This document shows, one piece after another, positions 33,834 through 45,970 of a stretch of DNA of 64,000 nucleotides. This stretch comes from Enterobacter soli ATCC BAA-2102. Its GTDB lineage: Bacteria; Pseudomonadota; Gammaproteobacteria; Enterobacterales; Enterobacteriaceae. A program made the position numbers and the translations under genes. Position 1 is the stretch's first letter. Each line of letters starts with the position of its first letter. The notes under the pieces were generated by a model. It was not told where the DNA came from, made no database searches, and saw only the letters and a program-made list of their open reading frames with translations. The DNA lies in assembly GCF_001654845.1 (NCBI RefSeq), contig NZ_LXES01000026.1, forward strand, positions 1 through 64,000. The letters run 5' to 3'.

Positions 33834-35307
33834 TTTGCGCGACCTTCTCGCTCCGTGGGTGCCAAATGCACCGGAGCGAGCACTGCGGGAGATGGTACTG
33901 GACAGCCGTATGGCTGCTTCTGGCGATCTTTTTGTAGCGGTGGTCGGTCATCAGGCGGACGGGCGTCGATATATCCCGCAGGCGATTGCGCAAGGTGTAG
34001 CTGCCATTATTGCTGAGGCGAAAGATGAAGCAACCGACGGTGAAATCCGTGAAATGCATGGCGTGCCGGTCATCTATCTCAGCCAGTTAAGCGAACGCCT
34101 TTCCGCACTGGCGGGGCGTTTCTATCATGAACCTTCTGACCAGTTACGCCTGATTGGCGTGACCGGGACCAACGGTAAAACCACGACCACGCAGTTAATG
34201 GCGCAGTGGGCGCAGCTGCTGGGTGAAACCAGTGCGGTGATGGGGACCGTGGGCAATGGCCTGCTGGGCAAAGTGAACCCAACGGAAAATACCACAGGTT
34301 CTGCGGTAGACGTGCAGCATGTGCTGGCGGGTCTGGCAGGGCAGGGTGCAACGTTTGCCGCAATGGAAGTCTCCTCACACGGGCTGGTACAGCACCGCGT
34401 AGCGGCACTGAGGTTTGCAGCTTCCGTGTTTACTAACCTGAGCCGTGACCACCTCGACTATCACGGTGATATGGAGCATTACGAAGCGGCAAAATGGCTG
34501 CTCTACTCCACGCATCACTGCGGACAGGCAATCATCAACGCCGACGACGAAGTGGGCCGCCGCTGGCTGGCTAAGCTGCCGGATGCGGTTGCGGTCTCCA
34601 TGGAAGATCATATTAACCCTAACTGTCACGGCCGCTGGCTGAAGGCGGTTGAGGTGAACTATCACGACAGCGGGGCCACCATTCGCTTTAGCTCTTCATG
34701 GGGTGACGGCGAGATTGAAAGCCGCCTGATGGGGGCGTTTAACGTCAGCAACCTGTTGCTGGCACTGGCAACGTTACTGGCGCTGGGCTATCCGATGGCT
34801 GAGCTGCTGAAAACTGCTGAGCGCCTGCAACCGGTTTGCGGCCGAATGGAAGTGTTCAGCGCGCCAGGTAAACCGACCGTGGTGGTGGATTACGCTCATA
34901 CGCCGGATGCACTGGAAAAAGCGCTGGAAGCGGCCCGTCTGCACTGTGCCGGTAAACTCTGGTGTGTCTTTGGCTGCGGCGGCGATCGCGATAAAGGCAA
35001 ACGTCCGCTGATGGGCGCCATTGCTGAACAGTTCGCGGATATTCCGGTTGTGACCGATGACAACCCGCGGACTGAAGAGCCGCGCGCCATCATCAATGAC
35101 ATTCTGGCAGGAATGCTGGACGCAGGCCGTGCGCGTGTTGTTGAAGGCCGTGCCGAAGCAGTGACGAATACCATTATGCAGGCCCAGGAGAACGACGTGG
35201 TTCTGCTGGCCGGTAAAGGCCATGAAGATTATCAGATTGTCGGGGCTCGCCGTCTGGATTATTCAGACCGCGTGACCGCAGCACGTCTGCTGGGAGTGGT
35301 GGCATGA
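33820..35307 (+). CDS. murE: UDP-MurNAc-tripeptide synthetase MurE
   Basis: MurE adds meso-diaminopimelate to UDP-MurNAc-L-Ala-D-Glu. It has 495 residues as in E. coli. The ATP-binding [15 protein letters not shown] and the diaminopimelate-recognition DNPRTEEPR motif are present, which implies a DAP rather than lysine peptidoglycan. It overlaps ftsI and, by 4 bp, murF. Confidence 0.97.
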   Translation: MADRNLRDLLAPWVPNAPERALREMVLDSRMAASGDLFVAVVGHQADGRRYIPQAIAQGVAAIIAEAKDEATDGEIREMHGVPVIYLSQLSERLSALAGRFYHEPSDQLRLIGVTGTNGKTTTTQLMAQWAQLLGETSAVMGTVGNGLLGKVNPTENTTGSAVDVQHVLAGLAGQGATFAAMEVSSHGLVQHRVAALRFAASVFTNLSRDHLDYHGDMEHYEAAKWLLYSTHHCGQAIINADDEVGRRWLAKLPDAVAVSMEDHINPNCHGRWLKAVEVNYHDSGATIRFSSSWGDGEIESRLMGAFNVSNLLLALATLLALGYPMAELLKTAERLQPVCGRMEVFSAPGKPTVVVDYAHTPDALEKALEAARLHCAGKLWCVFGCGGDRDKGKRPLMGAIAEQFADIPVVTDDNPRTEEPRAIINDILAGMLDAGRARVVEGRAEAVTNTIMQAQENDVVLLAGKGHEDYQIVGARRLDYSDRVTAARLLGVVA

Positions 35308-36662
35308 TTAGCATAACGCTAAGCCAGGCCGCTCAGGTCTTACAAGGGACGCTGCATGGTCAGGATCTGACCATTGACGCTGTGACAACGGATACCCGCA
35401 AGGTCACTTCAGGCTGCCTGTTCGTCGCGCTGAAAGGCGAACGTTTTGACGCGCACGACTTTGCCGGACAGGCAAAAGAGAGCGGGGCAGGCGCGCTGCT
35501 GGTGAGCCGCAAACTGGATACCGATCTGCCGCAGATTGTGGTGGCTGATACGCGTCTGGCATTTGGCGAACTGGCAGCATGGGTTCGCCAGCAGGTCCCG
35601 GCCCGCATCGTGGCGCTGACCGGCTCATCTGGCAAAACGTCAGTAAAAGAGATGACGGCTGCCATTCTGAGCCAGTGCGGCAACACACTTTATACGGCAG
35701 GCAATCTAAATAATGACATTGGTGTGCCGATGACATTACTTCGCCTGACCAAAGAGCATGAATTTGCCGTTATCGAGTTAGGGGCAAACCACCAGGGTGA
35801 AATCGCCTGGACCGTGAGTTTGACTCGCCCGGAAGCCGCGCTGGTAAACAACCTGGCGGCTGCGCACCTGGAAGGCTTTGGCTCTCTGGAAGGTGTCGCG
35901 AAAGCGAAAGGCGAGATCTACACCGGTCTGCCGGCTGACGGCATTGCCATTATGAATGCCGACAACAATGACTGGCTGAACTGGCAGAGCATTATTGGTT
36001 CACGTAAAACCTGGCGCTTCTCACCGAATGCGGCCAACAGTGATTTTACCGCAACCAATATCCATGTGACGTCGCATGGTACGGAGTTCACTCTCAATAC
36101 CCCTACGGGTGGCATTGAAGTGCTGCTGACGTTGCCGGGCCGCCATAACATCGCTAATGCGCTTGCGGCTGCCGCGTTGTCTACGGCGGTGGGTGCGACT
36201 CACGAAGCGATTAAAACCGGGCTGGCTGATCTGAAAGCCGTGCCGGGGCGTCTGTTCCCTGTCCAGTTGGCTGAAAACAAACTGCTGCTGGATGACTCGT
36301 ACAACGCGAACGTGGGTTCGATGACTGCAGCGGTACAGGTGCTGTCAGAGATGCCGGGCTATCGCGTCATGGTTGTTGGCGATATGGCTGAGCTGGGTGA
36401 TGAAAGTGAAGCCTGCCATATTCAGGTGGGTGAAGCGGCGAAAGCGGCTGGCATTGATTGTGTGTTGAGCGCAGGAAAACTGAGCCAGGCGATTAGCCAT
36501 GCCAGTGGCGTCGGTGAACATTTTGCCGATAAAGCGCCGCTGATTGAACGTCTTAAATCGTTGATTGCAGAAAAACAAATTGTGACAGTGCTTGTGAAAG
36601 GTTCACGTAGTGCCGCCATGGAAGAGGTTGTGCACGCATTACAGGAGAACGGAACATGTTAG
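35304..36662 (+). CDS. murF: UDP-MurNAc-pentapeptide synthetase MurF
   Basis: MurF joins D-Ala-D-Ala to the UDP-MurNAc-tripeptide, completing the cytoplasmic pentapeptide precursor. It has 452 residues as in E. coli. The ATP-binding loop [14 protein letters not shown] lies near residue 105, and [14 protein letters not shown] is a Mur-ligase C-domain block. It overlaps mraY by 7 bp. Confidence 0.97.
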   Translation: MISITLSQAAQVLQGTLHGQDLTIDAVTTDTRKVTSGCLFVALKGERFDAHDFAGQAKESGAGALLVSRKLDTDLPQIVVADTRLAFGELAAWVRQQVPARIVALTGSSGKTSVKEMTAAILSQCGNTLYTAGNLNNDIGVPMTLLRLTKEHEFAVIELGANHQGEIAWTVSLTRPEAALVNNLAAAHLEGFGSLEGVAKAKGEIYTGLPADGIAIMNADNNDWLNWQSIIGSRKTWRFSPNAANSDFTATNIHVTSHGTEFTLNTPTGGIEVLLTLPGRHNIANALAAAALSTAVGATHEAIKTGLADLKAVPGRLFPVQLAENKLLLDDSYNANVGSMTAAVQVLSEMPGYRVMVVGDMAELGDESEACHIQVGEAAKAAGIDCVLSAGKLSQAISHASGVGEHFADKAPLIERLKSLIAEKQIVTVLVKGSRSAAMEEVVHALQENGTC

Positions 36663-37738
36663 TTTGGCTGGCCGAACATTTGGTCAAATATTATTCAGGC
36701 TTTAACGTCTTTTCCTATCTGACGTTTCGCGCCATTGTCAGCCTGCTGACCGCGCTGTTCATCTCATTGTGGATGGGCCCGCGCATGATTGCCCGTTTAC
36801 AAAAACTCTCTTTCGGCCAGGTTGTCCGTAACGATGGTCCGGAGTCGCACTTTAGCAAGCGTGGCACCCCGACCATGGGCGGGATTATGATCCTGACAGC
36901 CATTGTCGTTTCGGTATTGCTGTGGGCGTACCCGTCTAACCCGTATGTGTGGTGTGTACTGACCGTGCTGGTCGGGTACGGGATCATCGGCTTTGTTGAT
37001 GACTACCGCAAAGTGGTGCGTAAAGACACTAAAGGCCTGATCGCCCGCTGGAAGTACTTCTGGATGTCGGTGATTGCGCTGGGCGTGGCCTTTGCGCTGT
37101 ACCTGGCAGGAAAAGACACGCCAGCCACTGAGCTGGTTGTTCCGTTCTTTAAAGACGTGATGCCGCAGCTGGGCCTGTTCTACATCCTGCTGGCGTACTT
37201 CGTGATTGTGGGCACCGGTAACGCCGTTAACCTGACCGATGGCCTGGACGGCCTGGCCATTATGCCAACCGTCTTCGTGGCTGCTGGTTTCGCGCTGGTG
37301 GCGTGGGCGACCGGGAACATGAATTTTGCTAACTACCTGCACATTCCTTACCTGCGTCATGCGGGTGAGCTGGTGATCGTCTGTACGGCGATTGTCGGGG
37401 CGGGTCTGGGCTTCTTGTGGTTTAACACTTACCCGGCTCAGGTCTTTATGGGTGATGTCGGTTCTCTGGCGTTGGGCGGTGCTCTGGGTATTATTGCCGT
37501 GCTGCTGCGTCAGGAGTTCCTGCTGGTGATTATGGGCGGCGTGTTTGTGGTTGAAACCCTGTCGGTGATTTTGCAGGTCGGTTCGTTCAAGCTGCGCGGT
37601 CAGCGCATCTTCCGTATGGCACCGATCCACCACCACTATGAACTGAAAGGCTGGCCAGAGCCGCGCGTCATTGTGCGCTTCTGGATTATTTCGCTGATGC
37701 TGGTGCTGATTGGCCTGGCAACGCTGAAGGTACGTTAA
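36656..37738 (+). CDS. mraY: Phospho-MurNAc-pentapeptide translocase MraY
   Basis: MraY transfers phospho-MurNAc-pentapeptide to undecaprenyl phosphate, making lipid I in the inner membrane. Its 360 residues contain about ten transmembrane segments. Catalytic signatures seen are [32 protein letters not shown] and [12 protein letters not shown]. Confidence 0.97.
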   Translation: MLVWLAEHLVKYYSGFNVFSYLTFRAIVSLLTALFISLWMGPRMIARLQKLSFGQVVRNDGPESHFSKRGTPTMGGIMILTAIVVSVLLWAYPSNPYVWCVLTVLVGYGIIGFVDDYRKVVRKDTKGLIARWKYFWMSVIALGVAFALYLAGKDTPATELVVPFFKDVMPQLGLFYILLAYFVIVGTGNAVNLTDGLDGLAIMPTVFVAAGFALVAWATGNMNFANYLHIPYLRHAGELVIVCTAIVGAGLGFLWFNTYPAQVFMGDVGSLALGGALGIIAVLLRQEFLLVIMGGVFVVETLSVILQVGSFKLRGQRIFRMAPIHHHYELKGWPEPRVIVRFWIISLMLVLIGLATLKVR

Positions 37739-37740
37739 TC

Positions 37741-39057
37741 ATGGCAGATTACCAGGGCAAAAAAGTCGTCATCATCGGGTTGGGCCTTACCGGTCTTTCC
37801 TGCGTGGACTTTTTCCTCGCACGTGGCGTGACGCCGCGCGTGATGGATACGCGTGTCTCTCCGCCGGGTCTGGACAAACTGCCGGAACAGGTTGAACGCC
37901 ACCTTGGTGGTCTGAATGATGACTGGCTGCTGGCAGCCGATCTGATTATTGCAAGCCCGGGTATGGCGCTGGCGCATCCGTCACTGAGCGCTGCTGCTGA
38001 CGCGGGTGTTGAGATTGTGGGTGATATCGAGCTGTTTTGCCGCGAGGCGCAGGCGCCTGTTATTGCCATCACCGGCTCTAACGGCAAAAGCACCGTCACC
38101 ACGCTGGTGGGCGAGATGGCGAAAGCCGCGGGCATGAACGTCGGCGTTGGCGGGAATATCGGCCTGCCTGCACTGATGCTTCTGGATCAGGACTGTGAGC
38201 TGTATGTTCTGGAACTTTCCAGCTTCCAGTTGGAAACTACCTCAAGCCTTCAGGCTGCCGCCGCGACAATCCTGAACGTGACCGAAGATCATATGGATCG
38301 CTATCCGTTTGGTCTGCAACAGTACCGCGCCGCTAAGTTACGCATCTATGAAAATGCCAAAGTGTGTGTCGTCAACGCTGATGATGCACTGACGATGCCG
38401 GTGCGCGGTGCAGATGAGCGCTGCATCAGCTTTGGTATCACCATGGGTGATTATCATCTGAACCGCCAACTGGGTGAAACCTGGCTGCGCGTGAAAGGTG
38501 AGAAAGTGTTGAACGTGAAAGAGATGAAACTTTCCGGCCAGCATAACTACACCAATGCTCTGGCGGCACTGGCACTGGCGGACGCCGTTGGTTTACCGCG
38601 CTCTTCCAGCCTGAAAGCGCTGACCACCTTCACCGGCCTTGCGCACCGCTTCCAGCTGGCGCTGGAGCATAATGGCGTGCGCTGGATTAACGACTCCAAA
38701 GCCACTAACGTGGGGAGCACAGAAGCCGCGCTGAACGGTCTGCATGTTGATGGCACGCTGCATCTGCTGCTTGGCGGAGACGGTAAATCGGCCGATTTCT
38801 CGTCGCTGAAGCGTTATCTTTCGGGAGACAACATCCGCCTTTACTGCTTTGGCCGGGACGGTAGTGAACTGGCTGAACTGCGTCCGGACATTGCTGAACA
38901 GACCGAGACAATGGAACAGGCAATGCGCCTCATTGCTCCACGCGTGAAACCTGGAGACATGGTGCTGCTTTCTCCGGCCTGTGCCAGCCTCGATCAGTTT
39001 AAGAATTTCGAACAGCGTGGTGATGTCTTTACCCGCCTGGCGAAGGAGTTAGGCTGA
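37741..39057 (+). CDS. murD: UDP-MurNAc-L-Ala D-glutamate ligase MurD
   Basis: MurD adds D-glutamate to UDP-MurNAc-L-Ala in the cytoplasm. It has 438 residues. An N-terminal Rossmann domain ([13 protein letters not shown]) is followed by the ATP loop [13 protein letters not shown] near residue 110 and the C-terminal domain. It starts 2 bp after mraY and overlaps ftsW by one base. Confidence 0.97.
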   Translation: MADYQGKKVVIIGLGLTGLSCVDFFLARGVTPRVMDTRVSPPGLDKLPEQVERHLGGLNDDWLLAADLIIASPGMALAHPSLSAAADAGVEIVGDIELFCREAQAPVIAITGSNGKSTVTTLVGEMAKAAGMNVGVGGNIGLPALMLLDQDCELYVLELSSFQLETTSSLQAAAATILNVTEDHMDRYPFGLQQYRAAKLRIYENAKVCVVNADDALTMPVRGADERCISFGITMGDYHLNRQLGETWLRVKGEKVLNVKEMKLSGQHNYTNALAALALADAVGLPRSSSLKALTTFTGLAHRFQLALEHNGVRWINDSKATNVGSTEAALNGLHVDGTLHLLLGGDGKSADFSSLKRYLSGDNIRLYCFGRDGSELAELRPDIAEQTETMEQAMRLIAPRVKPGDMVLLSPACASLDQFKNFEQRGDVFTRLAKELG

Positions 39058-40301
39058 TGCGTTTATCTCTCCCTCGCCTGAAAATGCCGCGCTTGCCAGG
39101 ATTTGGGATCCTGGCGTGGCTGTTTGCGGCACTTAAGGGCTGGGTGATGGGCTCTCGTCAGAAGGATAACGACAGCCTGATCATGTACGATCGCACGCTC
39201 TTCTGGTTAACCATGGGGCTGGCGGCGGTCGGTTTTATTATGGTGACGTCGGCATCAATGCCTGTGGGGCAGCGACTGGCGAACGATCCGTTCCTGTTTG
39301 CCAAGCGTGATGGCCTGTACATCATTCTGGCGTTCTGCCTGTCGCTGGTGACCTTACGTCTGCCGATGGAGTTCTGGCAACGCCACAGCACGGCGATGTT
39401 GATCGCCTCGATCATTATGCTGTTGATCGTACTTGTGGTGGGTAGCTCCGTAAACGGGGCATCGCGCTGGATTGCGTTTGGCCCGCTGCGTATTCAGCCT
39501 GCGGAATTCACCAAGCTTTCACTGTTCTGCTATCTGGCTAACTACCTGGTCCGTAAAGTGGATGAAGTGCGTAATAACCTGCGCGGCTTCTTAAAACCGA
39601 TGGGCGTTATCCTGGTTCTGGCAGTGTTACTGCTGGCTCAGCCGGACCTCGGTACGGTGGTGGTACTGTTTGTCACCACGCTGGCGATGCTGTTCCTGGC
39701 AGGCGCGAAGCTGTGGCAGTTCATCGCCATCATCGGCATGGGGATTTCAGCGGTTGTCCTGCTGATCCTCGCTGAGCCGTATCGTATCCGCCGCGTAACC
39801 TCATTCTGGAACCCATGGGAAGACCCGTTCGGCAGCGGCTATCAGCTGACTCAGTCGCTGATGGCGTTTGGCCGCGGTGAAGTCTGGGGGCAAGGCCTGG
39901 GGAATTCCGTTCAAAAGCTGGAGTATTTACCCGAAGCGCATACTGACTTCATCTTCTCCATTATTGCGGAAGAACTGGGTTATATCGGTGTGGTACTCGC
40001 GCTTTTAATGGTATTCTTCGTCGCTTTCCGTGCCATGTCGATTGGCCGAAAAGCGCTGGAAATCGATCACCGCTTCTCAGGTTTCTTAGCCTGCTCAATT
40101 GGTATTTGGTTTAGCTTCCAGGCACTGGTAAACGTAGGGGCCGCAGCAGGTATGCTGCCGACCAAGGGCCTGACGTTGCCGTTAATCAGTTATGGTGGTT
40201 CCAGTCTGTTAATCATGTCGACGGCCATCATGTTGTTGTTACGCATAGATTATGAAACGCGTCTGGAAAAAGCCCAGGCGTTTACACGAGGTTCACGATG
40301 A
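39057..40301 (+). CDS. ftsW: Septal peptidoglycan glycosyltransferase FtsW
   Basis: FtsW is the SEDS-family polymerase that works with FtsI at the septum. Its 414 residues contain about ten transmembrane segments. The SEDS signature regions [19 protein letters not shown] and [15 protein letters not shown] are conserved. It overlaps murD by one base and murG by 4 bp. Confidence 0.97.
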   Translation: MRLSLPRLKMPRLPGFGILAWLFAALKGWVMGSRQKDNDSLIMYDRTLFWLTMGLAAVGFIMVTSASMPVGQRLANDPFLFAKRDGLYIILAFCLSLVTLRLPMEFWQRHSTAMLIASIIMLLIVLVVGSSVNGASRWIAFGPLRIQPAEFTKLSLFCYLANYLVRKVDEVRNNLRGFLKPMGVILVLAVLLLAQPDLGTVVVLFVTTLAMLFLAGAKLWQFIAIIGMGISAVVLLILAEPYRIRRVTSFWNPWEDPFGSGYQLTQSLMAFGRGEVWGQGLGNSVQKLEYLPEAHTDFIFSIIAEELGYIGVVLALLMVFFVAFRAMSIGRKALEIDHRFSGFLACSIGIWFSFQALVNVGAAAGMLPTKGLTLPLISYGGSSLLIMSTAIMLLLRIDYETRLEKAQAFTRGSR

Positions 40302-41362
40302 ATCAACCGAAGCGGTTAATGGTGATGGCAGGCGGTACCGGCGGACATGTGTTCCCGGGGCTTGCGGTTGCGCACCATTTAATGGATCAGGGCTGGCAGG
40401 TACGCTGGCTGGGAACCGCAGACCGCATGGAGGCCGATCTGGTACCCAAACACGGTATCGAGATCGACTTCATTCGTATTTCTGGACTTCGTGGCAAAGG
40501 TATCAAAGCTCAGCTTCTGGCTCCGGTGCGTATTTTTAACGCCTGGCGTCAGGCGCGCACCATCATGAAGCGCTTTAAGCCGGATGTGGTGCTGGGGATG
40601 GGCGGTTATGTTTCGGGTCCTGGCGGTTTGGCCGCGTGGTCGCTGGGTATTCCGGTTGTACTGCACGAGCAGAACGGCATCGCCGGGCTGACCAACAAAT
40701 GGCTGGCGAAAATCGCCACCAAGGTGATGCAGGCCTTCCCGGGTGCATTTCCGAAAGCTGACGTAGTGGGTAACCCGGTACGCGTCGATGTGCTGGCTCT
40801 GCCGTTGCCCGATGCGCGCCTGACTGGGCGTGAAGGCCCGGTACGTGTGCTGGTGGTGGGCGGCTCTCAGGGCGCGCGCATTCTTAACCAGACGATGCCG
40901 CAGGTTGCCGCAAAACTGGGTGATGCCGTTACCATCTGGCACCAGAGCGGAAAAGGCGCTCAGCAGACCGTTGAGCAGGATTACGTTGCCGCAGGTCAGC
41001 CGCAGCATAAAGTCACCGAATTTATCGATGATATGGCCGCAGCCTATGCCTGGGCCGATGTCGTTGTCTGCCGCTCTGGCGCGCTGACGGTGAGTGAAAT
41101 CGCCGCCGCAGGTCTGCCAGCGCTGTTTGTGCCGTTCCAGCACAAAGACCGACAGCAGTACTGGAATGCGCTGCCGCTTGAGAAAGCCGGTGCCGCGAAA
41201 ATTTTCGAGCAGCCACAATTTACCGCTGATGCGGTCGCCACCACCCTGGCGGGCTGGAACAGAGACGCATTGCTGGAGATGGCACAACGCGCACGCGCGA
41301 CCGCTATCCCCGATGCGACGGAGCGGGTGGCAAATGAAGTGAGTCTGGCAGCTCAGGCTTAA
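40298..41362 (+). CDS. murG: UDP-GlcNAc transferase MurG
   Basis: MurG adds GlcNAc to lipid I to make lipid II on the cytoplasmic face of the membrane. It has 354 residues. The GT28 motifs [29 protein letters not shown] and [25 protein letters not shown] are clear. A hairpin with a T-run lies in the 59-bp gap before murC, the only sizeable gap between mraZ and ftsA. Confidence 0.97.
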   Translation: MNQPKRLMVMAGGTGGHVFPGLAVAHHLMDQGWQVRWLGTADRMEADLVPKHGIEIDFIRISGLRGKGIKAQLLAPVRIFNAWRQARTIMKRFKPDVVLGMGGYVSGPGGLAAWSLGIPVVLHEQNGIAGLTNKWLAKIATKVMQAFPGAFPKADVVGNPVRVDVLALPLPDARLTGREGPVRVLVVGGSQGARILNQTMPQVAAKLGDAVTIWHQSGKGAQQTVEQDYVAAGQPQHKVTEFIDDMAAAYAWADVVVCRSGALTVSEIAAAGLPALFVPFQHKDRQQYWNALPLEKAGAAKIFEQPQFTADAVATTLAGWNRDALLEMAQRARATAIPDATERVANEVSLAAQA

Positions 41363-41367
41363 CCCTC

Positions 41368-41397
41368 GCAGCGCGTGTTGCGCTGCACGATTTTTTT
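41368..41397 (+). terminator. terminator-like hairpin between murG and murC
   Basis: A 7-bp GC stem (41368-41374 with 41380-41386) with a 5-nt loop is followed by ACGA and seven T residues. It has the form of an intrinsic terminator or attenuator, yet sits inside an essential operon, so it is probably partial. Confidence 0.45.
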
Positions 41398-41421
41398 GAA
41401 GTAGTCGATGGCGTTTAGAGA

Positions 41422-42897
41422 ATGAATACACAACAACTGGCGAAACTGCGTTCAATCGTGCCCGAGATGCGTCGCGTCCGGCACATTCACTTCGTTGGCA
41501 TCGGTGGTGCTGGCATGGGCGGTATTGCCGAAGTGTTAGCTAACGAAGGTTACCAGATCAGTGGTTCCGACCTGGCTCCAAACCCTGTTACGCAGCAGCT
41601 GGCGTCGCTTGGGGCGACTATCTATTTCAACCATCGCCCGGAAAATGTGCGCGATGCGAGCGTTGTTGTGGTTTCCAGCGCAATTTCTGCGGATAACCCG
41701 GAAATTGTTGCCGCGCATGAAGCGCGTATCCCGGTGATCCGTCGCGCGGAAATGCTGGCGGAGTTAATGCGTTTCCGTCACGGCATTGCGATTGCCGGCA
41801 CGCACGGTAAAACCACCACCACAGCGATGGTTTCCAGCATTTATGCTGAAGCGGGTCTTGATCCGACCTTCGTTAACGGTGGCCTGGTGAAAGCAGCCGG
41901 TGTACATGCGCGCCTGGGTCACAGCCGTTACCTGATTGCTGAAGCAGACGAAAGCGATGCATCGTTCCTGCACTTGCAGCCGATGGTGGCGATTGTCACC
42001 AACATCGAAGCTGACCACATGGATACCTACCAGGGCGACTTCGAAAATTTAAAACAGACTTTTATCAACTTCCTGCACAACCTGCCGTTCTATGGTCGTG
42101 CGGTGATGTGTGTTGACGATCCGGTGATTCGCGAGCTGCTGCCGCGCGTAGGCCGTCAAATTACCACGTATGGTTTTAGCGAAGATGCTGATGTTCGCGT
42201 GGAAGATTACAAGCAAATTGGTGCGCAGGGGCATTTCACTCTGGCGCGTCAGGATAAAGAGCTGCTGCACGTTACGCTCAACGCCCCAGGACGCCATAAC
42301 GCTCTGAACGCGGCGGCAGCGGTTGCGGTAGCCACTGAAGAAGGCATTGATGACAACGCGATCCTGCGTGCGCTGGAGAGCTTCCAGGGTACCGGGCGCC
42401 GTTTCGACTTCCTGGGGGAATTCCCGCTGGAAGAAGTGAACGGTAAAACGGGCTCTGCAATGCTGGTGGACGATTACGGACACCATCCGACCGAAGTGGA
42501 CGCGACCATCAAAGCCGCACGTGCAGGCTGGCCGGATAAGAATCTGGTGATGATCTTCCAGCCACACCGCTTCACCCGTACCCGCGATCTGTATGACGAT
42601 TTCGCTAACGTGCTGTCGCAGGTGGATACGCTGCTGATGCTGGATGTTTACTCCGCGGGCGAAACGCCTATCCCGGGTGCGGACAGCCGTTCATTGTGTC
42701 GCACTATTCGTGGTCGCGGAAAAGTTGACCCAATTCTGGTGTCTGACCCTGCCCAGGCGGCGGAGATTCTGGCTCCGGTTCTGACGGGTAACGATCTGAT
42801 TCTGATTCAGGGTGCGGGAAATATCGGCAAAATCGCCCGTACCTTAGCCGAAATCAAACTGAAGCCGCAAACTCAGGAGGACGAGCGTCATGGCTGA
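41422..42897 (+). CDS. murC: UDP-MurNAc L-alanine ligase MurC
   Basis: MurC adds L-alanine to UDP-MurNAc, the first step of peptide stem synthesis. It has 491 residues as in E. coli, starting [19 protein letters not shown]. The N-terminal dinucleotide-binding [14 protein letters not shown] and the ATP loop [14 protein letters not shown] (near residue 125) are present. It overlaps ddlB by 8 bp. Confidence 0.97.
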   Translation: MNTQQLAKLRSIVPEMRRVRHIHFVGIGGAGMGGIAEVLANEGYQISGSDLAPNPVTQQLASLGATIYFNHRPENVRDASVVVVSSAISADNPEIVAAHEARIPVIRRAEMLAELMRFRHGIAIAGTHGKTTTTAMVSSIYAEAGLDPTFVNGGLVKAAGVHARLGHSRYLIAEADESDASFLHLQPMVAIVTNIEADHMDTYQGDFENLKQTFINFLHNLPFYGRAVMCVDDPVIRELLPRVGRQITTYGFSEDADVRVEDYKQIGAQGHFTLARQDKELLHVTLNAPGRHNALNAAAAVAVATEEGIDDNAILRALESFQGTGRRFDFLGEFPLEEVNGKTGSAMLVDDYGHHPTEVDATIKAARAGWPDKNLVMIFQPHRFTRTRDLYDDFANVLSQVDTLLMLDVYSAGETPIPGADSRSLCRTIRGRGKVDPILVSDPAQAAEILAPVLTGNDLILIQGAGNIGKIARTLAEIKLKPQTQEDERHG

Positions 42898-43810
42898 TAA
42901 GATTGCTGTCCTGTTTGGCGGCACCTCCGCCGAGCGCGAGGTTTCCCTGAATTCTGGCGCTGCCGTACTGGCGGGCCTGCGTGAAGGTGGCGTCAATGCG
43001 CATCCGGTCGATCCGAAAGAGACGGATGTAACGCAACTGAAAGCGATGGGCTTTGATAAAGTCTTTATCGCGCTGCATGGCCGTGGCGGCGAAGACGGCA
43101 CCCTGCAAGGGCTTCTGGATTTAATCGGGATGCCATACACCGGCAGCGGCGTGATGGCCTCCGCGATTTCTATGGATAAACTGCGCAGCAAACTGCTGTG
43201 GCAGGGGGCCGGTCTTCCTGTCGCACCATGGGTTGCGCTGACGCGTCGTGATTTTGAAATGGGCCTGTCGGACAGCGTTAATACCCGCATTGCCGAACTG
43301 GGGTTACCGGTTATTGTAAAGCCGAGCCGTGAAGGGTCGAGTGTGGGAATGTCGAAAGTCGATAAAGCGCAGGATTTATCTTCCGCTTTAGCGCTGGCAT
43401 TTCAACATGATGAAGAAGTTCTGATAGAAAAATGGCTCAGCGGACCGGAATTTACCGTTGCGATGCTTGGTGAAGAAATTTTACCGTCAATTCGTATCCA
43501 ACCCGCCGGAACCTTCTATGATTATGAAGCGAAGTATCTCTCTGATGAGACGCAATATTTCTGCCCAAGTGGTCTTGAAGCTGAACGTGAAGCAGATTTA
43601 CAGTCCCTGGTGCTTAAAGCCTGGAATGTATTGGGCTGCCGTGGATGGGGACGCATTGATGTGATGCTCGACAGCGACGGGCAATTTTACTTGCTGGAAG
43701 CAAATACCTCCCCTGGCATGACCAGCCATAGCCTTGTGCCGATGGCCGCGCGTCAGGCGGGAATGAGCTTCTCGCAATTAGTCGTACGTATTCTGGACCA
43801 GGCGGGCTGA
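42890..43810 (+). CDS. ddlB: D-alanine-D-alanine ligase DdlB
   Basis: DdlB makes the D-Ala-D-Ala dipeptide used by MurF. It has 306 residues of the ATP-grasp fold. Seen: [32 protein letters not shown], the [17 protein letters not shown]-binding block and [15 protein letters not shown]. It is coupled to murC and followed one base later by ftsQ. Confidence 0.97.
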   Translation: MADKIAVLFGGTSAEREVSLNSGAAVLAGLREGGVNAHPVDPKETDVTQLKAMGFDKVFIALHGRGGEDGTLQGLLDLIGMPYTGSGVMASAISMDKLRSKLLWQGAGLPVAPWVALTRRDFEMGLSDSVNTRIAELGLPVIVKPSREGSSVGMSKVDKAQDLSSALALAFQHDEEVLIEKWLSGPEFTVAMLGEEILPSIRIQPAGTFYDYEAKYLSDETQYFCPSGLEAEREADLQSLVLKAWNVLGCRGWGRIDVMLDSDGQFYLLEANTSPGMTSHSLVPMAARQAGMSFSQLVVRILDQAG

Positions 43811-43811
43811 T

Positions 43812-44654
43812 ATGTCTCAGGCTGCATTGAACACGCGCAACCGCGATGACGAAGAAGAATATTCTTCTTCACGGCGGAGTAATGGAACGCGTCTTGCAGG
43901 GATTATATTCCTGCTCGGTGTGCTGTGTACCGTGTTTATCAGCGGCTGGATGGTGCTGGGCTGGATGGAAGATGCGCAGCGTTTACCGCTCTCGAAACTG
44001 GCGGTAACGGGTGAGCGTCACTACACGCGTAACGATGATATTCGCCAGTCGATTCTGGCACTGGGCCCGCCTGGGACCTTTATGACGCAGGACGTCAATA
44101 TTATCCAGAGCCAGATTGAACGTCTGCCGTGGATAAAACAGGCGAGTGTAAGAAAGCAATGGCCTGATGAATTGAAGATTCATCTGGTTGAATATGTGCC
44201 CATTGCGCGTTGGAATGATCAGCACATGGTTGACGTAGATGGAAATTCCTTCACCGTCCCAGGCGATCGTGTCAACAAGCAAAATTTACCGATGTTGTAT
44301 GGCCCGGAAGGTAGCGAAAACGAAGTCTTGCAAGGTTTTCGCGATATGGGGCAGGTGCTGGCTAAGGACCGGTTTACGTTAAAAGATGCAGCAATGACGG
44401 CGCGCCGTTCATGGCAACTGACATTAACGAATGGCATCAAGCTCAACTTTGGCCGCGGCGACACGATGAAACGTCTGGCGCGTTTTGTAGAACTTTACCC
44501 GGTTTTACAGCAGCAGGCACAGACTGACGGCAAACGGATAAGCTACGTTGATTTGCGCTATGACTCAGGCGCAGCAGTCGGTTGGGTACCGGCTCCGGTC
44601 GAGGAACCTAATCAGCAACAGAATCAGGCACAGGTACAGGCAGAACAACAATGA
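43812..44654 (+). CDS. ftsQ: Cell division protein FtsQ
   Basis: FtsQ is a bitopic divisome protein linking early and late assembly through FtsB and FtsL. Its 280 residues are four more than K-12, mainly in the glutamine-rich C-terminal tail. It has a cytoplasmic tail, a transmembrane helix (about 28-48), a POTRA domain ([24 protein letters not shown]) and a beta domain. It overlaps ftsA by 4 bp. Confidence 0.96.
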   Translation: MSQAALNTRNRDDEEEYSSSRRSNGTRLAGIIFLLGVLCTVFISGWMVLGWMEDAQRLPLSKLAVTGERHYTRNDDIRQSILALGPPGTFMTQDVNIIQSQIERLPWIKQASVRKQWPDELKIHLVEYVPIARWNDQHMVDVDGNSFTVPGDRVNKQNLPMLYGPEGSENEVLQGFRDMGQVLAKDRFTLKDAAMTARRSWQLTLTNGIKLNFGRGDTMKRLARFVELYPVLQQQAQTDGKRISYVDLRYDSGAAVGWVPAPVEEPNQQQNQAQVQAEQQ

Positions 44655-45907
44655 TCAAGGCGACGGACAGAAAACTGGTAGTTGGACTGGAGATTGGCAC
44701 CGCGAAGGTTGCCGCTTTAGTAGGGGAAGTTCTGCCCGACGGTATGGTCAATATCATTGGCGTGGGCAGCTGCCCGTCCCGTGGTATGGATAAAGGTGGG
44801 GTAAACGATCTTGAGTCGGTGGTGAAGTGCGTACAGCGCGCCATCGATCAGGCGGAATTGATGGCTGATTGCCAGATTTCATCTGTCTATCTGGCCCTCT
44901 CTGGTAAGCACATCAGCTGCCAGAACGAGATAGGTATGGTGCCTATCTCAGAAGAAGAAGTGACGCAGGAAGACGTTGAAAACGTAGTGCATACGGCGAA
45001 ATCCGTCCGTGTTCGCGATGAACATCGCGTGCTGCACGTCATCCCGCAGGAATATGCGATTGACTACCAGGAAGGGATCAAGAACCCCGTCGGTCTTTCC
45101 GGCGTGCGAATGCAGGCAAAAGTGCACTTGATCACATGTCACAACGATATGGCGAAGAACATCGTGAAAGCCGTTGAACGTTGTGGCCTGAAAGTTGACC
45201 AACTTATTTTCGCCGGTCTGGCGGCAAGCTATTCCGTGCTGACCGAAGACGAACGTGAACTGGGCGTCTGTGTGGTCGATATTGGTGGTGGTACTATGGA
45301 CATGGCCGTTTATACCGGCGGTGCTCTGCGCCACACCAAAGTGATCCCTTACGCAGGGAACGTTGTGACCAGCGATATTGCTTATGCCTTTGGTACGCCA
45401 CCGAGCGATGCAGAGGCGATCAAAGTGCGCCATGGCTGTGCACTGGGATCTATCGTTGGCAAAGATGAGAGCGTTGAAGTGCCAAGCGTAGGTGGTCGTC
45501 CACCGCGTAGCCTGCAACGCCAGACGTTGGCAGAGGTGATTGAGCCGCGTTATACCGAGCTGCTCAACCTGGTCAACGAAGAGATTTTGCAGTTACAGGA
45601 ACAACTTCGCCAGCAGGGTGTGAAACATCATCTTGCAGCGGGGATTGTATTAACCGGCGGTGCAGCGCAAATTGAAGGTCTTGCGGCCTGTGCTCAGCGC
45701 GTGTTCCATACCCAGGTACGTATTGGCGCACCACTGAATATCACCGGTTTAACGGATTACGCTCAGGAGCCGTACTATTCAACGGCCGTGGGCCTGCTTC
45801 ATTATGGGAAAGAATCCCATCTCAGTGGCGAAGCAGAAGTGGAAAAGCGCGTATCAGTGGGGTCGTGGGTCAAACGACTTAACACCTGGTTGCGAAAAGA
45901 GTTTTAA
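44651..45907 (+). CDS. ftsA: Cell division actin homologue FtsA
   Basis: FtsA tethers FtsZ filaments to the membrane and recruits later divisome proteins. It has 418 residues, two fewer than K-12 through a small deletion before the tail ([10 protein letters not shown]). The actin-fold ATP motifs [16 protein letters not shown] and [14 protein letters not shown] are conserved. The C-terminal amphipathic membrane-targeting helix ([15 protein letters not shown]) is present. A 63-bp leader with an inverted repeat (45917-45923 with 45935-45941) precedes ftsZ. Confidence 0.97.
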   Translation: MIKATDRKLVVGLEIGTAKVAALVGEVLPDGMVNIIGVGSCPSRGMDKGGVNDLESVVKCVQRAIDQAELMADCQISSVYLALSGKHISCQNEIGMVPISEEEVTQEDVENVVHTAKSVRVRDEHRVLHVIPQEYAIDYQEGIKNPVGLSGVRMQAKVHLITCHNDMAKNIVKAVERCGLKVDQLIFAGLAASYSVLTEDERELGVCVVDIGGGTMDMAVYTGGALRHTKVIPYAGNVVTSDIAYAFGTPPSDAEAIKVRHGCALGSIVGKDESVEVPSVGGRPPRSLQRQTLAEVIEPRYTELLNLVNEEILQLQEQLRQQGVKHHLAAGIVLTGGAAQIEGLAACAQRVFHTQVRIGAPLNITGLTDYAQEPYYSTAVGLLHYGKESHLSGEAEVEKRVSVGSWVKRLNTWLRKEF

Positions 45908-45970
45908 TTTTTTTAAGAGACCGGAGAGAATTAGCGGTCTCGGGCGACAGGCACAACGGAGAGAGAAATT

